Shown piece by piece: positions 36,326 through 43,884 of a stretch of DNA of 64,000 nucleotides; the stretch's first letter is position 1; every line of letters starts with the position of its first letter. Origin of the DNA: Paracoccaceae bacterium (GTDB lineage Bacteria > Pseudomonadota > Alphaproteobacteria > Rhodobacterales > Rhodobacteraceae). The notes under the pieces are model-generated. The model saw only the letters and a list, made by a program, of their open reading frames with translations, had not been told where the DNA came from and did no database searches. The stretch covers positions 1 through 64,000 of the forward strand of contig JAHYIZ010000009.1 in assembly GCA_019429405.1 (NCBI GenBank), read 5' to 3'. The position numbers and the translations under genes were made by a program.

Positions 36326-37624
36326 ATGACAGATTTGCTGATCGGACAGGTGCTGAGCTTTGCCGCTGACCCCTTCATCGAGGGGCCCGGCGCCGCGCGC
36401 CATTGGCAGCGTGGCGGGGTGCTGGTCGAAGCCGGGCGGATTGTGGCGGTGGGCGATGGCGCTACGCTGGCCGCCGCGCATCCGGCCGCCACCCGGCACG
36501 ATTACGGCGCCGCACTGATTTCGGCGGGTTTCATCGACGCACATATGCACTACCCGCAGACCGCGATCATCGCCAGCTGGGGCAAGCGGCTGATCGACTG
36601 GCTGAACACCTACACATTCCCCGAAGAGGCACGTTTTGCCGACCCCGCCTATGCCGCCGAAATCGCCGGGCGCGCGCTTGACCTCGCGCTGGCACATGGC
36701 ACCACCAGCCTGTGCAGCTTTGCCACCATCCACCCCGCCAGCGTCGATGCCTTTTTCACCGCCGCCGAAGCTCGGCAGATGCGGGTGCTGGCGGGCAAGA
36801 CCTGCATGGATCGCAACGCCCCCGACACCCTGCGCGACACCGCGCAATCTGCCTATGATGACAGCCGCGCCCTGCTGCAGCGCTGGCATGGGGTCGGGCG
36901 CGCAGGTTATGTCATCACGCCGCGCTTTGCCCCCACCTCGACACCCGAACAGCTTGGCGCCCTTGGCGCGCTTTGGGCCGAACACCCCGATTGTCTGATG
37001 CAGACCCATTTGAGCGAACAACCGGACGAAATCACCTGGGTAAAAGCACTTTTCCCGCAATCGCGCGATTACCTCGACGTTTACGAGACGCACGGGTTGC
37101 TGCGCCCGGACGCCATTTTTGGCCACGCCATCCACCTGACCGGGCGCGAGCGCGACCGTCTGCGCGAAGTGGGTGCCGCCATCGCCCATTGCCCGACCTC
37201 AAACACCTTCATCGGCTCGGGCCTGTTCGACATGGCGGGCCTTGCCACGGCGGGGCTTCGCGTGGGGCTGGCCACAGACACCGGCGGCGGCTCGTCGTTT
37301 TCGATGCTGCGCACCATGGCCGCGGCCTATGAGGTGGCACAATTGCGCCATGCCACGCTGCATCCCGCGCAGCTGATCTGGCTTGCCACCGCAGGTTCGG
37401 CGCGCGCGCTGGGGCTGGCCGACAAGGTGGGCACCCTGGCGCCGGGCATGGAGGCGGATCTCGTGGTGCTCGACCTCGCCTCGACCCCTGCCATCGCGCA
37501 GCGCAGTGCACGCGCCGATGACCTTTGGCAGGCGCTGTTCCCCACCATCATGATGGGTGACGACCGCGCCATCCGTGCCACATGGGTGAACGGGCGGCTT
37601 GCCCGCAGCCAGCGCGAAACCTGA
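36326..37624 (+). CDS. guaD: Guanine deaminase
   Basis: A 432-residue amidohydrolase converting guanine to xanthine. Zinc ligands are visible: SAGFIDAHMHYPQTAI (HxH), QTHLSEQ, FGHAIHL and the Asp in LATDTGGGSSFSM. The spacing and SFAT(I)HPASVDAFF region match GuaD. It is divergent from the cyclo-ligase gene and convergent with the IMPase gene. Length is normal (about 430). Confidence 0.93.
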   Translation: MTDLLIGQVLSFAADPFIEGPGAARHWQRGGVLVEAGRIVAVGDGATLAAAHPAATRHDYGAALISAGFIDAHMHYPQTAIIASWGKRLIDWLNTYTFPEEARFADPAYAAEIAGRALDLALAHGTTSLCSFATIHPASVDAFFTAAEARQMRVLAGKTCMDRNAPDTLRDTAQSAYDDSRALLQRWHGVGRAGYVITPRFAPTSTPEQLGALGALWAEHPDCLMQTHLSEQPDEITWVKALFPQSRDYLDVYETHGLLRPDAIFGHAIHLTGRERDRLREVGAAIAHCPTSNTFIGSGLFDMAGLATAGLRVGLATDTGGGSSFSMLRTMAAAYEVAQLRHATLHPAQLIWLATAGSARALGLADKVGTLAPGMEADLVVLDLASTPAIAQRSARADDLWQALFPTIMMGDDRAIRATWVNGRLARSQRET

Positions 37625-37703
37625 CCCCCGTCTTCTTCAATGCCGCAAATACCTCGGGGGGTGCGGCCGCAAGGCCCCGGGGGGCAGCGCCCCCTGCGCC
37701 GCC
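37625..37703 (-). repeat. Intergenic repeat copy 6
   Basis: Between the converging ends of guaD and the IMPase gene. On the minus strand: CCCCCCGAGGTATTTGCGG then CATTGAAGAAGACGGGGG, preceded by G/C hairpin arms. The plus-strand sequence right after the guaD stop (TGACCCCCGTC...TCTTCAAT) is nearly the same as that after the DUF302 gene at 63.77 kb. Confidence 0.6.
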
Positions 37704-37723
37704 CGCGCGCCGGGCGCATGGCA

Positions 37724-38536
37724 TCAGCCGTTCAACGCCGCCATGGCCGCCGCGTGCACCGCAGAATTGGCGGCGGCGAGGATCTGCCCGCCACCTGCCG
37801 CCGGGCCGCCCTGCCAGTTGGTCACAATGCCGCCCGCCGCCTCGATCACCGCAATCGGTGCCGCAACGTCATAGGGTTGCAGGCCTGCCTCGACCACAAG
37901 GTCAATCTGCCCTGCCGCCACCAGCGCATAGGCGTAGCAATCCATGCCATAGCGCACCAGCCGCATCTCGCGCGCCAGCCGCGCGAAGGCGGCACCTTCA
38001 GCAGGGGTGCCAACTTCGGGAAAGGTCGAAAACAGGATGCCTTGCGAAAGCGGGCGCGGCGCGCGCGCGCGCAAGCCCTTGCGCCCCATCGGCCCAACCA
38101 CCTCGGCCATACCGAACCCGCCCGCAAAGCGCTCGCCAATATAGGGCTGGTCGATCAAGCCAAAAAGCGGCCCGGTGGCATCGCGGACCGCCACCAGAAC
38201 GCCCCAGGTCGGGGTTCCCGACAGGTACCCACGCGTGCCGTCGATCGGGTCCAGCACCCAGGTGAAGCCGCTGGTTCCCTCGCGCGGGCCAAACTCCTCA
38301 CCCAGAATACCGTCAAAAGGGCGACGCAGCGCCAGAATGGCGCGCATCGCCCGCTCACTGGCGCGGTCGGCCACTGTCACCGGATCAAACCGCAGGCTTT
38401 CCTTGCTTTCGGCACCCAAGCTATCGGAGCGAAAATGCGCAAGCGTTTCGCGGCGCGCGGCATCGGCAAGCGCGCCTGCCACCGCCATCAATTCGTGCCG
38501 CTCAGCCTCGCTCAGCCGTCCCAACGCATCGCGCAT
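37724..38536 (-). CDS. hisN: Inositol-monophosphatase family phosphatase, HisN-like
   Basis: A 270-residue IMPase-fold enzyme. It carries ILGEEFGPREGTSG (metal Glu), WVLDPIDGTRGYLSG and, at the C-terminal end, DVAAPIAVIEAAGGIVTNWQG, the three metal-binding motifs. Family members in alphaproteobacteria with this DPIDGTRGYLSGTP pattern are histidinol-phosphatases (HisN); a plain inositol monophosphatase or 3'-phosphoadenosine phosphatase cannot be excluded. It is convergent with guaD. Confidence 0.82.
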   Translation of the reverse strand: MRDALGRLSEAERHELMAVAGALADAARRETLAHFRSDSLGAESKESLRFDPVTVADRASERAMRAILALRRPFDGILGEEFGPREGTSGFTWVLDPIDGTRGYLSGTPTWGVLVAVRDATGPLFGLIDQPYIGERFAGGFGMAEVVGPMGRKGLRARAPRPLSQGILFSTFPEVGTPAEGAAFARLAREMRLVRYGMDCYAYALVAAGQIDLVVEAGLQPYDVAAPIAVIEAAGGIVTNWQGGPAAGGGQILAAANSAVHAAAMAALNG

Positions 38537-38599
38537 CGCTGCCCCCTGATGTTCGGGGCGCAGCGGTAGCGGCGGCGCAAGCCGGGGTCAAGCGAAGTT

Positions 38600-38962
38600 T
38601 CAGGCGGCGTGCGAAAGCACCTTGGCAAGGTCGAACAGCCGGCGACGTTGCGCCTCGGGAATGGCATAATATGAGCGCACGAGCTGCAGCGCTTCCTTGT
38701 CGGCCATCAGGTCGGCGGTCGCCTTGTCGGCAGGCGTCTCGTTCTCACCCAGTCCGTCGAAGAAGAACGAAATCGAGACCCCGACCGCCTCGGCGATATC
38801 CCACAGCCGCGACGCAGAGACGCGGTTCATGCCGGTCTCATATTTCTGAATCTGCTGGAACTTGATCCCAACCTGATCCGCCAACTGTTGTTGCGTCATG
38901 CCGATCAGCCAACGCCGCTGACGAATCCGCTTGCCTACGTGCACATCTACCGGGTGTTTCAT
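38600..38962 (-). CDS. XRE-family transcriptional regulator
   Basis: A 120-residue protein with a helix-turn-helix in residues about 12-65 (IRQRRWLIGMTQQQLADQVG, then FQQIQKYETGMNRVSASRLW) and a C-terminal helical region (ALQLVRSYYAIPEAQRRRLFDL). The form is common in Rhodobacterales and similar to the short regulators in the SinR/Cro class. It is divergent from the quinone oxidoreductase gene across a 279-base AT-richer region that contains an FNR box; its targets are not known. Confidence 0.88.
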   Translation of the reverse strand: MKHPVDVHVGKRIRQRRWLIGMTQQQLADQVGIKFQQIQKYETGMNRVSASRLWDIAEAVGVSISFFFDGLGENETPADKATADLMADKEALQLVRSYYAIPEAQRRRLFDLAKVLSHAA

Positions 38963-39155
38963 TCGTTACTCCTAGGTCCCGACAACCATAATCGCCACAT
39001 TTCCCTGTGTTTCCAGTTAACAGTCGAAATTTTCAAGCAAACCTGCCGAAAAAGACAGGTCCGTCGCACAAATTTCCACCCGCTGCCGCCGAAGCCTGCG
39101 GCAAATTGTCGCCCATCCTCCGCGCGAACCGAGAATCACTCTCTCGCCTCAGGCG

Positions 39156-39169
39156 TGTTGATCTGAATC
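39156..39169. promoter_or_regulatory. FNR/FnrL box
   Basis: TTGATCTGAATCAA is an exact TTGAT-N4-ATCAA match. Its centre lies about 79 bases before the quinone oxidoreductase start codon and 200 bases before the XRE gene, so anaerobic control of the oxidoreductase gene is likely, depending on the transcription start. Confidence 0.7.
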
Positions 39170-39189
39170 AAGACTGCTGCTCAAGTTAA

Positions 39190-39208
39190 GGCTGGAACCA
39201 TTCCAGCC
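39190..39208. promoter_or_regulatory. 19-base palindrome in the leader of the quinone oxidoreductase gene
   Basis: GGCTGGAACCATTCCAGCC is a perfect 8-bp inverted repeat with a three-base centre, 33 bases before the ATG. It could be an operator or an RNA hairpin. Confidence 0.45.
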
Positions 39209-39241
39209 CCCGATGTAGCCTGCGGCTGGGAGTTTTGGACT

Positions 39242-40207
39242 ATGCGCGCATTTCGATTAGTGACTGCCGGTTCCGCCCCTGTTCTGGGTTCCCTGCCGTT
39301 GCCCCAACCCGGCCCCGGCGAAGTGCGGCTGAAGATCGCGGCCTGCGGGCTCAACTTTGCCGACCTGCTGATGGTCGATGGCACCTATCAGGAACGCCCG
39401 ACCCTGCCCTTCACGCTCGGTCTGGAACTTGCGGGCACGGTCGAGGCAGTTGGGGCGGGGGTTGTGGCACCCGCACTCGGCACCCGTGTTGCGGTTTATG
39501 CCGGGCAGGGTGGGCTGGCAGAATACGGCTGCTTTGACGCGCACCGCTGCATGGCATTGCCCGACGCGATGAGCTTTGAACATGCTGCCGCCTTCCAGAT
39601 TGCCTATGGCACCTCTCATCTAGCGCTCAGCCACCGTGCGCGCCTGTTGCCCGGCGAGACGCTTTTGGTGCTGGGCGCAGCGGGCGGCGTGGGCCTGACC
39701 GCGGTCGAGATCGGCAGGCACATGGGCGCGCGGGTGATCGCGGTGGCGCGCGGGGCCGATCGTCTGGCGATTGCCGAGGCGGCCGGGGCGGCGCATCTGA
39801 TCGACAGCACGGCCGGCGGGCTCAAGGCCGCGGTGCGCGCATTGGGCGGCGCTGATGTGGTGTTTGACGCGGTTGGCGGCGCCCTTTCGCGCGAGGCATT
39901 GGCGGCCACCAACCCCGGCGGGCGCTACCTCATGATCGGCTTTGCCTCAGGTCAGGTGCCCGAGTTTCCGGCCAATCACCTGCTGGTCAAGAACATCGCC
40001 TTGCACGGATTTTACTGGGGCGGCTATCAGCGGCTTGCCCCCGAGCTTGCCGCTTTCAGTCTGCAAACCCTGCTCGGCTGGCATGCCGAGGGCGCGCTCA
40101 AACCGCATGTCGGCGCCACATTGCCGCTTTCGCGCGCCGCCGAGGCGCTGGCGCTGCTGCGCGAGCGGGCCAGCACCGGCAAGGTCGTGGTCACGATGAC
40201 GGGCTGA
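39242..40207 (+). CDS. NADPH:quinone oxidoreductase family protein
   Basis: A 321-residue zinc-free medium-chain dehydrogenase/reductase. The N-terminal VRLKIAACGLNFADLLMVDG and the cofactor motif LLVLGAAGGVGLTAVEIGR (about residues 140-158) match the zeta-crystallin-like quinone reductase group, and no structural-zinc cysteines are present. It probably reduces quinones or enoyl substrates with NADPH. An exact FNR box upstream suggests a role at low oxygen. Confidence 0.88.
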   Translation: MRAFRLVTAGSAPVLGSLPLPQPGPGEVRLKIAACGLNFADLLMVDGTYQERPTLPFTLGLELAGTVEAVGAGVVAPALGTRVAVYAGQGGLAEYGCFDAHRCMALPDAMSFEHAAAFQIAYGTSHLALSHRARLLPGETLLVLGAAGGVGLTAVEIGRHMGARVIAVARGADRLAIAEAAGAAHLIDSTAGGLKAAVRALGGADVVFDAVGGALSREALAATNPGGRYLMIGFASGQVPEFPANHLLVKNIALHGFYWGGYQRLAPELAAFSLQTLLGWHAEGALKPHVGATLPLSRAAEALALLRERASTGKVVVTMTG

Positions 40208-40308
40208 GCCGCCAAAGCGCTTGAAATCCGCCGCCGCTGCCCCGATATTGTCTGCTACGGCGCGCACTGTTTTGCGCGCGCCACCGTTTGACCCTTTGGA
40301 GGCTATAA

Positions 40309-41079
40309 ATGGCTGACTACCGCACTATCCGCACCGCCCAGGCCGGCGCCCGGACCCTGCAGATCGACGAGGGTCTGCGGGCCTATATGAATCGCGTCTA
40401 TGGCCTGATGTCGGTTGCCATGCTGATCACCGGCGCCGCCGCCTGGATGATGGCGTCGCTGGCGCTTTCGGCCGACCCGACGCCCTACCAGATCGGCGCC
40501 AACACCTACCTGACCGAGTTTGGCAAGACGCTTTACCTCTCGCCGCTCAAATGGGTGGTCATGTTCGCCCCCCTCGCCGTGGTCTTTGCCTTCGGCTCGT
40601 TGATGGGGCGCATGAATCTCGCCACCGCGCAACTGGTGTTCTGGGGCTTTGCCGCGCTGATGGGCATTTCTGTCAGCTGGATCTTCGCCGTCTATACCAG
40701 CTTCTCGATCGTGCAGACCTTCCTGATCACCGCGATCTCGTTCGCGGGCCTGTCGCTTTACGGCTACACCACCAAGCGCGACCTAACCGGCATGGGGTCG
40801 TTCCTGATGATGGGCCTCATTGGCCTCATCGTGGCGATGGTGGTGAACCTGTTCCTGCAATCGTCCGCCATGCAGTTTGCCATCTCGGTGATCGGCGTGC
40901 TGATTTTTGCTGGCCTGACCGCGTTTGACACGCAGAACATCAAGAACACCTACCTGCAAATGGCGCAGTCGGATAGCGAGTTTGTCGGCAAGGCCGCTAT
41001 CATGGGCGCCCTGCGGCTTTACCTCGACTTCCTCAACCTGTTCATGTTCCTGCTGCAATTCCTCGGCAACCGGAACTGA
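40309..41079 (+). CDS. Bax inhibitor-1 / YccA family membrane protein
   Basis: A 256-residue protein with seven hydrophobic helices. RVYGLMSVAMLITGAAAWMM, FGSLMGRMNLATAQLVFWGF and the C-terminal AIMGALRLYLDFLNLFMFLLQFLGNRN motif are typical of the bacterial BI-1/YccA family. These are pH-sensitive calcium-leak channels or modulators of the FtsH protease. Preceded by TTTGGAGGC, followed by a strong terminator. Confidence 0.92.
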   Translation: MADYRTIRTAQAGARTLQIDEGLRAYMNRVYGLMSVAMLITGAAAWMMASLALSADPTPYQIGANTYLTEFGKTLYLSPLKWVVMFAPLAVVFAFGSLMGRMNLATAQLVFWGFAALMGISVSWIFAVYTSFSIVQTFLITAISFAGLSLYGYTTKRDLTGMGSFLMMGLIGLIVAMVVNLFLQSSAMQFAISVIGVLIFAGLTAFDTQNIKNTYLQMAQSDSEFVGKAAIMGALRLYLDFLNLFMFLLQFLGNRN

Positions 41080-41100
41080 TCGGGCGCCACCGCACTTGCA

Positions 41101-41128
41101 AAACCCCGCCCTTTCGGGCGGGGTTTTC
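41101..41128. terminator. Bidirectional rho-independent terminator
   Basis: AAAACCCCGCCC and GGGCGGGGTTTT form a perfect 12-bp stem with a TTTC loop and T/A tails on both sides. It lies between the BI-1 gene and the convergent gap gene, overlapping the gap stop by two bases. Confidence 0.9.
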
Positions 41129-42101
41129 ATTTCAGCAGCTTCGCCACATCAAGCATGCGGTTGGCAAAGCCCCATTCGTTGTCATACCAGCCGAACACCC
41201 GCAGCATGCCCTGCGGCGTTACCCGTGTTTCCGGGCAGGCCATCACGATGCTTTCAGGCCGCGCGCGCAGATCTGTGCTGACCAGCGGCAGATCGGTGGC
41301 GCCGATTACCCCACCCGCGGCGCGAAAGGCCGCGTTAACCGACGCCGCGGTGGCAGTTCGCGCTGTCACGACCGCCAGATCAACCGCCGACACGCTCGCC
41401 ACCGGCACCCGCACCGCCGACCCCTCGATCCGCCCGGCAATCTCGGGCAGCACCGCGTCGAGCAACCGCTGCGCGCTTGTGGTGGTGGGCACCATGCTCA
41501 GCGCCGCCGCGCGACTGCGGGCAAAATCGGCACCCGGCGCATCGACCGTTGGCTGGCTGCCGGTATAGCAGTGAATTGTTGTCATGCTGGCGGTCACCAC
41601 CCCCCAGCCTTCATCGAGCAACCGCACCAGCGGCGCCAGCGCGTTGGTGGTGCAGGAGGCATTCGAAAGCACCCGCTGCCCCGCCAGCCCGCGCTCATTC
41701 GCGCCGAGCACCACGGTAAACTCTGCCGCCGCCGATGGCCCCGAAACCAGCACCCGGCCCGCCCCGGCCCGCAGACCCGCCCCGGCGATTTCGGCGCCAT
41801 CGGCGCGGCCTGTGCATTCCAGCACCAAATCGACACCGCCCAGGTTCAGCACGGAGATATCTGCGGTGCGGTAAAGCGCAATTGGGCACCCGTTCACCAC
41901 CAGTGCTCCGCCCTCCAGGGCCACCTGCCCCGGAAACGGGCCAAAGACACTGTCATATTGCATCAGGTAAGCGCACATTTCGGGTGCCGCGATATCATTG
42001 ATGCCGACAATCTCCAGCCCCGGCCAACGCCCTGGCGCCAAGGCCCATGCACGCAGCACTGACCGCCCGATCCGCCCGAACCCGTTGATGAAAACCCGCA
42101 T
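41127..42101 (-). CDS. gap: Type I glyceraldehyde-3-phosphate dehydrogenase paralogue
   Basis: A 324-residue enzyme with FINGFGRIGRSVLRAW (NAD-binding), the nucleophile Cys150 in LSNASCTTNALAPL, His177 in MTTIHCYTGSQ and the C-terminal GWYDNEWGFANRM. It oxidises GAP with NAD(P)+. It is somewhat shorter and more divergent than the standard housekeeping enzyme (about 333), so it may be a second paralogue. It ends inside the bidirectional terminator. Confidence 0.93.
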   Translation of the reverse strand: MRVFINGFGRIGRSVLRAWALAPGRWPGLEIVGINDIAAPEMCAYLMQYDSVFGPFPGQVALEGGALVVNGCPIALYRTADISVLNLGGVDLVLECTGRADGAEIAGAGLRAGAGRVLVSGPSAAAEFTVVLGANERGLAGQRVLSNASCTTNALAPLVRLLDEGWGVVTASMTTIHCYTGSQPTVDAPGADFARSRAAALSMVPTTTSAQRLLDAVLPEIAGRIEGSAVRVPVASVSAVDLAVVTARTATAASVNAAFRAAGGVIGATDLPLVSTDLRARPESIVMACPETRVTPQGMLRVFGWYDNEWGFANRMLDVAKLLK

Positions 42102-42117
42102 TCTGCCCCCTGATGTC

Positions 42118-42194
42118 TGGCGATCCCGGCAGGACTCGAACCCGCAACATCCTGATTAGAAGTCAGGTGCTCTATCCAGTTGAGCTACGGGACC
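42118..42194 (-). tRNA. tRNA-Arg, anticodon TCT
   Basis: The minus strand reads as a full cloverleaf: acceptor GGTCCCG/CGGGATC with one G-T pair, D arm GCTC/GAGC, anticodon stem CCTGA/TCAGG with loop CTTCTAA (anticodon TCT at 42158-42160), T arm GCGGG/CCTGC and GTTCGAGTC, with an encoded CCA at 42118-42120. It decodes AGA. Confidence 0.95.
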
Positions 42195-42237
42195 GCGCCT
42201 GCCCTTTTCCTATGGCGGCGCGCGGCGTGCAAGCCCC

Positions 42238-42696
42238 TCAGAGGGCGCGGGTCATGAAGCTGCTCATCGGATCGGGGCCGTAACCCTCAAACGGGCCACA
42301 TTCGGCAAACCCTGCGCTGGCATAAAGCGCGCGGGCGGCCGCAAAGCTGGGCTGCGCCCCGGTTTCAAGGCTCAGGCGGGAAAAACCCGCCGCCTTGGCC
42401 TCGGCCATGAGGTGATTCAGCATCCGCCGCGCGAGCCCGCGCCCGCGCGCCTCGTGCAGAATGTGCATCGACTTGATCTCGGCGTGCGCGGCGTCGATCC
42501 GCTTCAGGGCGCCCATGCCCAGCGGCACGCCGCCTTCACGCATCACGAAAAACGCGATGCCGGGCGCGGCCAGCGCACCCGCTGGCAACATGTGGATGCT
42601 TTGGGGCGGCGTGTCGGCGTGCATCGCCTCGGAGTGGCGGGCATGCAAAAGCGCGAGTTCGGGTGCCAGCGGGCTTTCGGGCGAAATCGTGATCAT
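42238..42696 (-). CDS. GNAT family N-acetyltransferase
   Basis: A 152-residue acetyltransferase. IKSMHILHEARGRGLARRMLNHLMAEA has the Q/R-x-x-G-x-G/A loop and is followed by LSLETGAQPSFAAARALYASAGF, typical of the PITA/YsnE-like GNAT group. The ATG at 42696 is used. The reading frame is open further upstream, but there it runs opposite the next gene. Substrate unknown. Confidence 0.88.
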   Translation of the reverse strand: MITISPESPLAPELALLHARHSEAMHADTPPQSIHMLPAGALAAPGIAFFVMREGGVPLGMGALKRIDAAHAEIKSMHILHEARGRGLARRMLNHLMAEAKAAGFSRLSLETGAQPSFAAARALYASAGFAECGPFEGYGPDPMSSFMTRAL

Positions 42697-42745
42697 CCTC
42701 GCCTCACTGGCAACAGGTTCACAAGCGACACGCGAAGCACGCTCC

Positions 42746-42772
42746 GCAGGGGATATTTTGCAAAGGAGAAGC
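42746..42772 (+). repeat. Intergenic repeat copy 7, short form
   Basis: CGCAGGGGATATTTTGCAAAGG followed by AGAAG, lacking the long G/C hairpin of the other copies. It sits between two minus-strand genes, a GNAT gene and a LysE-type gene. Confidence 0.5.
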
Positions 42773-42788
42773 GGCAGGGGAAAGGTCT

Positions 42789-43187
42789 TCAAGGTTGCGC
42801 CCGCGCCATCAGGGCAGCGCCGCCCAGAAACAGGCCGCCGCCGCAATAGCCCAGCCGCCGCCGCGCCCGTGCCCCGCCAAGTGCTTGCAAGGCGCGCGCG
42901 GCAAGAAGCGCATAGCCGAAGAGCACCGATGCCGTGATCAGGCTGGCGCTGAACATCAGAAGTGCCGCTTGCGGCACAAACGGACGGGCAGGGTCGATGA
43001 ATTGCGCGAAGAAGGCCAGGCTCATCATCACCAGCCCGCCGGCAACGTCGCCCAGAATCGCCCGAAGCGCGGCCGGCAGGCCACGCCCGAATGCCTGCCC
43101 CAGCACCATCAGCACACTTGGGCCGGGCAGCAGGCAAAGAAGTGCAAAGGTGCCTGCAAAGGCAAGCCAAAGATCAAAACGCATCAA
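42789..43187 (-). CDS. Shortened LysE-family exporter
   Basis: Only 132 residues, whereas LysE proteins have about 200. The N-terminus (FDLWLAFAGTFALLCLLPGPSVLMVLG) and the C-terminal part (FIDPARPFVPQAALL, then GYALLAARALQALGG) are both recognisable, but about 60-70 residues between GLVMM and SLAFFAQFI that hold the middle helices are missing. The deletion leaves the frame open. It may be an inactive remnant or a reduced protein with fewer helices. The start could be the first or second Met. Confidence 0.7.
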   Translation of the reverse strand: MMRFDLWLAFAGTFALLCLLPGPSVLMVLGQAFGRGLPAALRAILGDVAGGLVMMSLAFFAQFIDPARPFVPQAALLMFSASLITASVLFGYALLAARALQALGGARARRRLGYCGGGLFLGGAALMARAQP

Positions 43188-43232
43188 CCTGCCTTGGACA
43201 AAAGGGCCTCATCCTCGGGTTTGGCGTGCCCG

Positions 43233-43544
43233 TCAGTGGGTCCAGACCTCGCGGCGCGCCGTAGCGAAATTGTCGCCGTAGCCGCCGGGGCGGATGGTGG
43301 CCTTGCGCTTGTGCGGTTCGGCCACCGTGGCCTCGATGCCGTTGGCGCGTGCATAGGCTTCGGCCGCTTCGCGGCTGTCGAACTTCAGCCGCACCTGCGC
43401 TTGCATGTCGCCCGAGCCGGTCCAGCCCATCAGCGGGTCGATCTCACGCTGCTCGGCGGGGGCGTATTCCAGCACCCAGACCCTGGTCTTGGCAGAGCCC
43501 GACTGCATGGCGTTTCGGGCAGGCTGATAGATGCGCGCACGCAT
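43233..43544 (-). CDS. NADH dehydrogenase complex I accessory subunit, NDUFS4-like
   Basis: A 103-residue protein matching the ETC complex I subunit family (NDUFS4/AQDQ type). The segments [42 protein letters not shown] and the C-terminal [15 protein letters not shown] are the family signature. This 18-kDa subunit is shared between mitochondria and alphaproteobacteria and is not part of the minimal 14-subunit bacterial enzyme. The C-terminal GGYGDNF loop is complete. Confidence 0.92.
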   Translation of the reverse strand: MRARIYQPARNAMQSGSAKTRVWVLEYAPAEQREIDPLMGWTGSGDMQAQVRLKFDSREAAEAYARANGIEATVAEPHKRKATIRPGGYGDNFATARREVWTH

Positions 43545-43642
43545 GGCAAAACTCCCGTCAAATCCGTTGGCCCGTTATCGTGAAGCTGGCGCGAAAGTGC
43601 AAGCCCCCAGCGCAACGGCAAGGCCGGGTGTGACGCTTTGGG

Positions 43643-43708
43643 CAAAGGATGCTGCCGACCGTGCGGGGGAGCGAGGGGTGGGGGTGGTGCAACGGTCGGC
43701 AGCCTTTG
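43643..43708. ncRNA. Long-stem hairpin with G-rich loop
   Basis: CAAAG, bulge GAT and GCTGCCGACCGT (43643-43662) pair with ACGGTCGGCAGC and CTTTG (43692-43708): 17 base pairs, three-base bulge, 29-base loop with four runs of at least four G on the plus strand (C-rich on the minus). GGGC/GCCC may extend it. It resembles a small RNA or strong structured end more than an ordinary terminator, as no T-run follows. Confidence 0.35.
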
Positions 43709-43841
43709 CTGCTTGCCCGTAAACCATAATCCGGGCATCCTGCGCCGGCAAGCAATTTTGCGCAGAAGCCTTTGTGTTTATTGATAAAATTACGAATATG
43801 TCTTAACCTTCCAATAACCTTTTGCGTAACCCCTTGCATGT

Positions 43842-43856
43842 GAACAAAAACAGATC
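43842..43856. promoter_or_regulatory. LexA-like box of uvrB
   Basis: GAACAAAAACAGATC matches the alphaproteobacterial LexA consensus GAAC-N7-GAAC with one mismatch and is 29 bases before the uvrB ATG. uvrB is a classic SOS gene. Confidence 0.55.
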
Positions 43857-43884
43857 AAATCTGAGGGGCCGCGATGAGGATGCC

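Larger units (their letters stand above)
38963..39241. promoter_or_regulatory. Divergent regulatory region, AT-richer, between xre and qor genes
   Basis: No gene is apparent here. It carries the FNR box at 39156, a perfect 19-base palindrome at 39190-39208 and a weaker ACCTG...CAGGT repeat near 39050. The base composition is clearly less GC-rich than the flanking genes. Confidence 0.6.
43545..43884. other. Non-coding interval upstream of uvrB
   Basis: No gene is found in this 340-base stretch. It contains the long-stem hairpin at 43643-43708 and the LexA-like box at 43842, with an AT-rich stretch from about 43760 to 43830 that may hold the uvrB promoter (TTGATAAAATTACGAATATG). Confidence 0.6.

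Noticed and set aside
42755-42765. TTTTGCAAA near 42756 as another PccR site
   Set aside because: It belongs to a short copy of the dispersed repeat and lies alone, far from acyl-CoA genes, without a paired unit.
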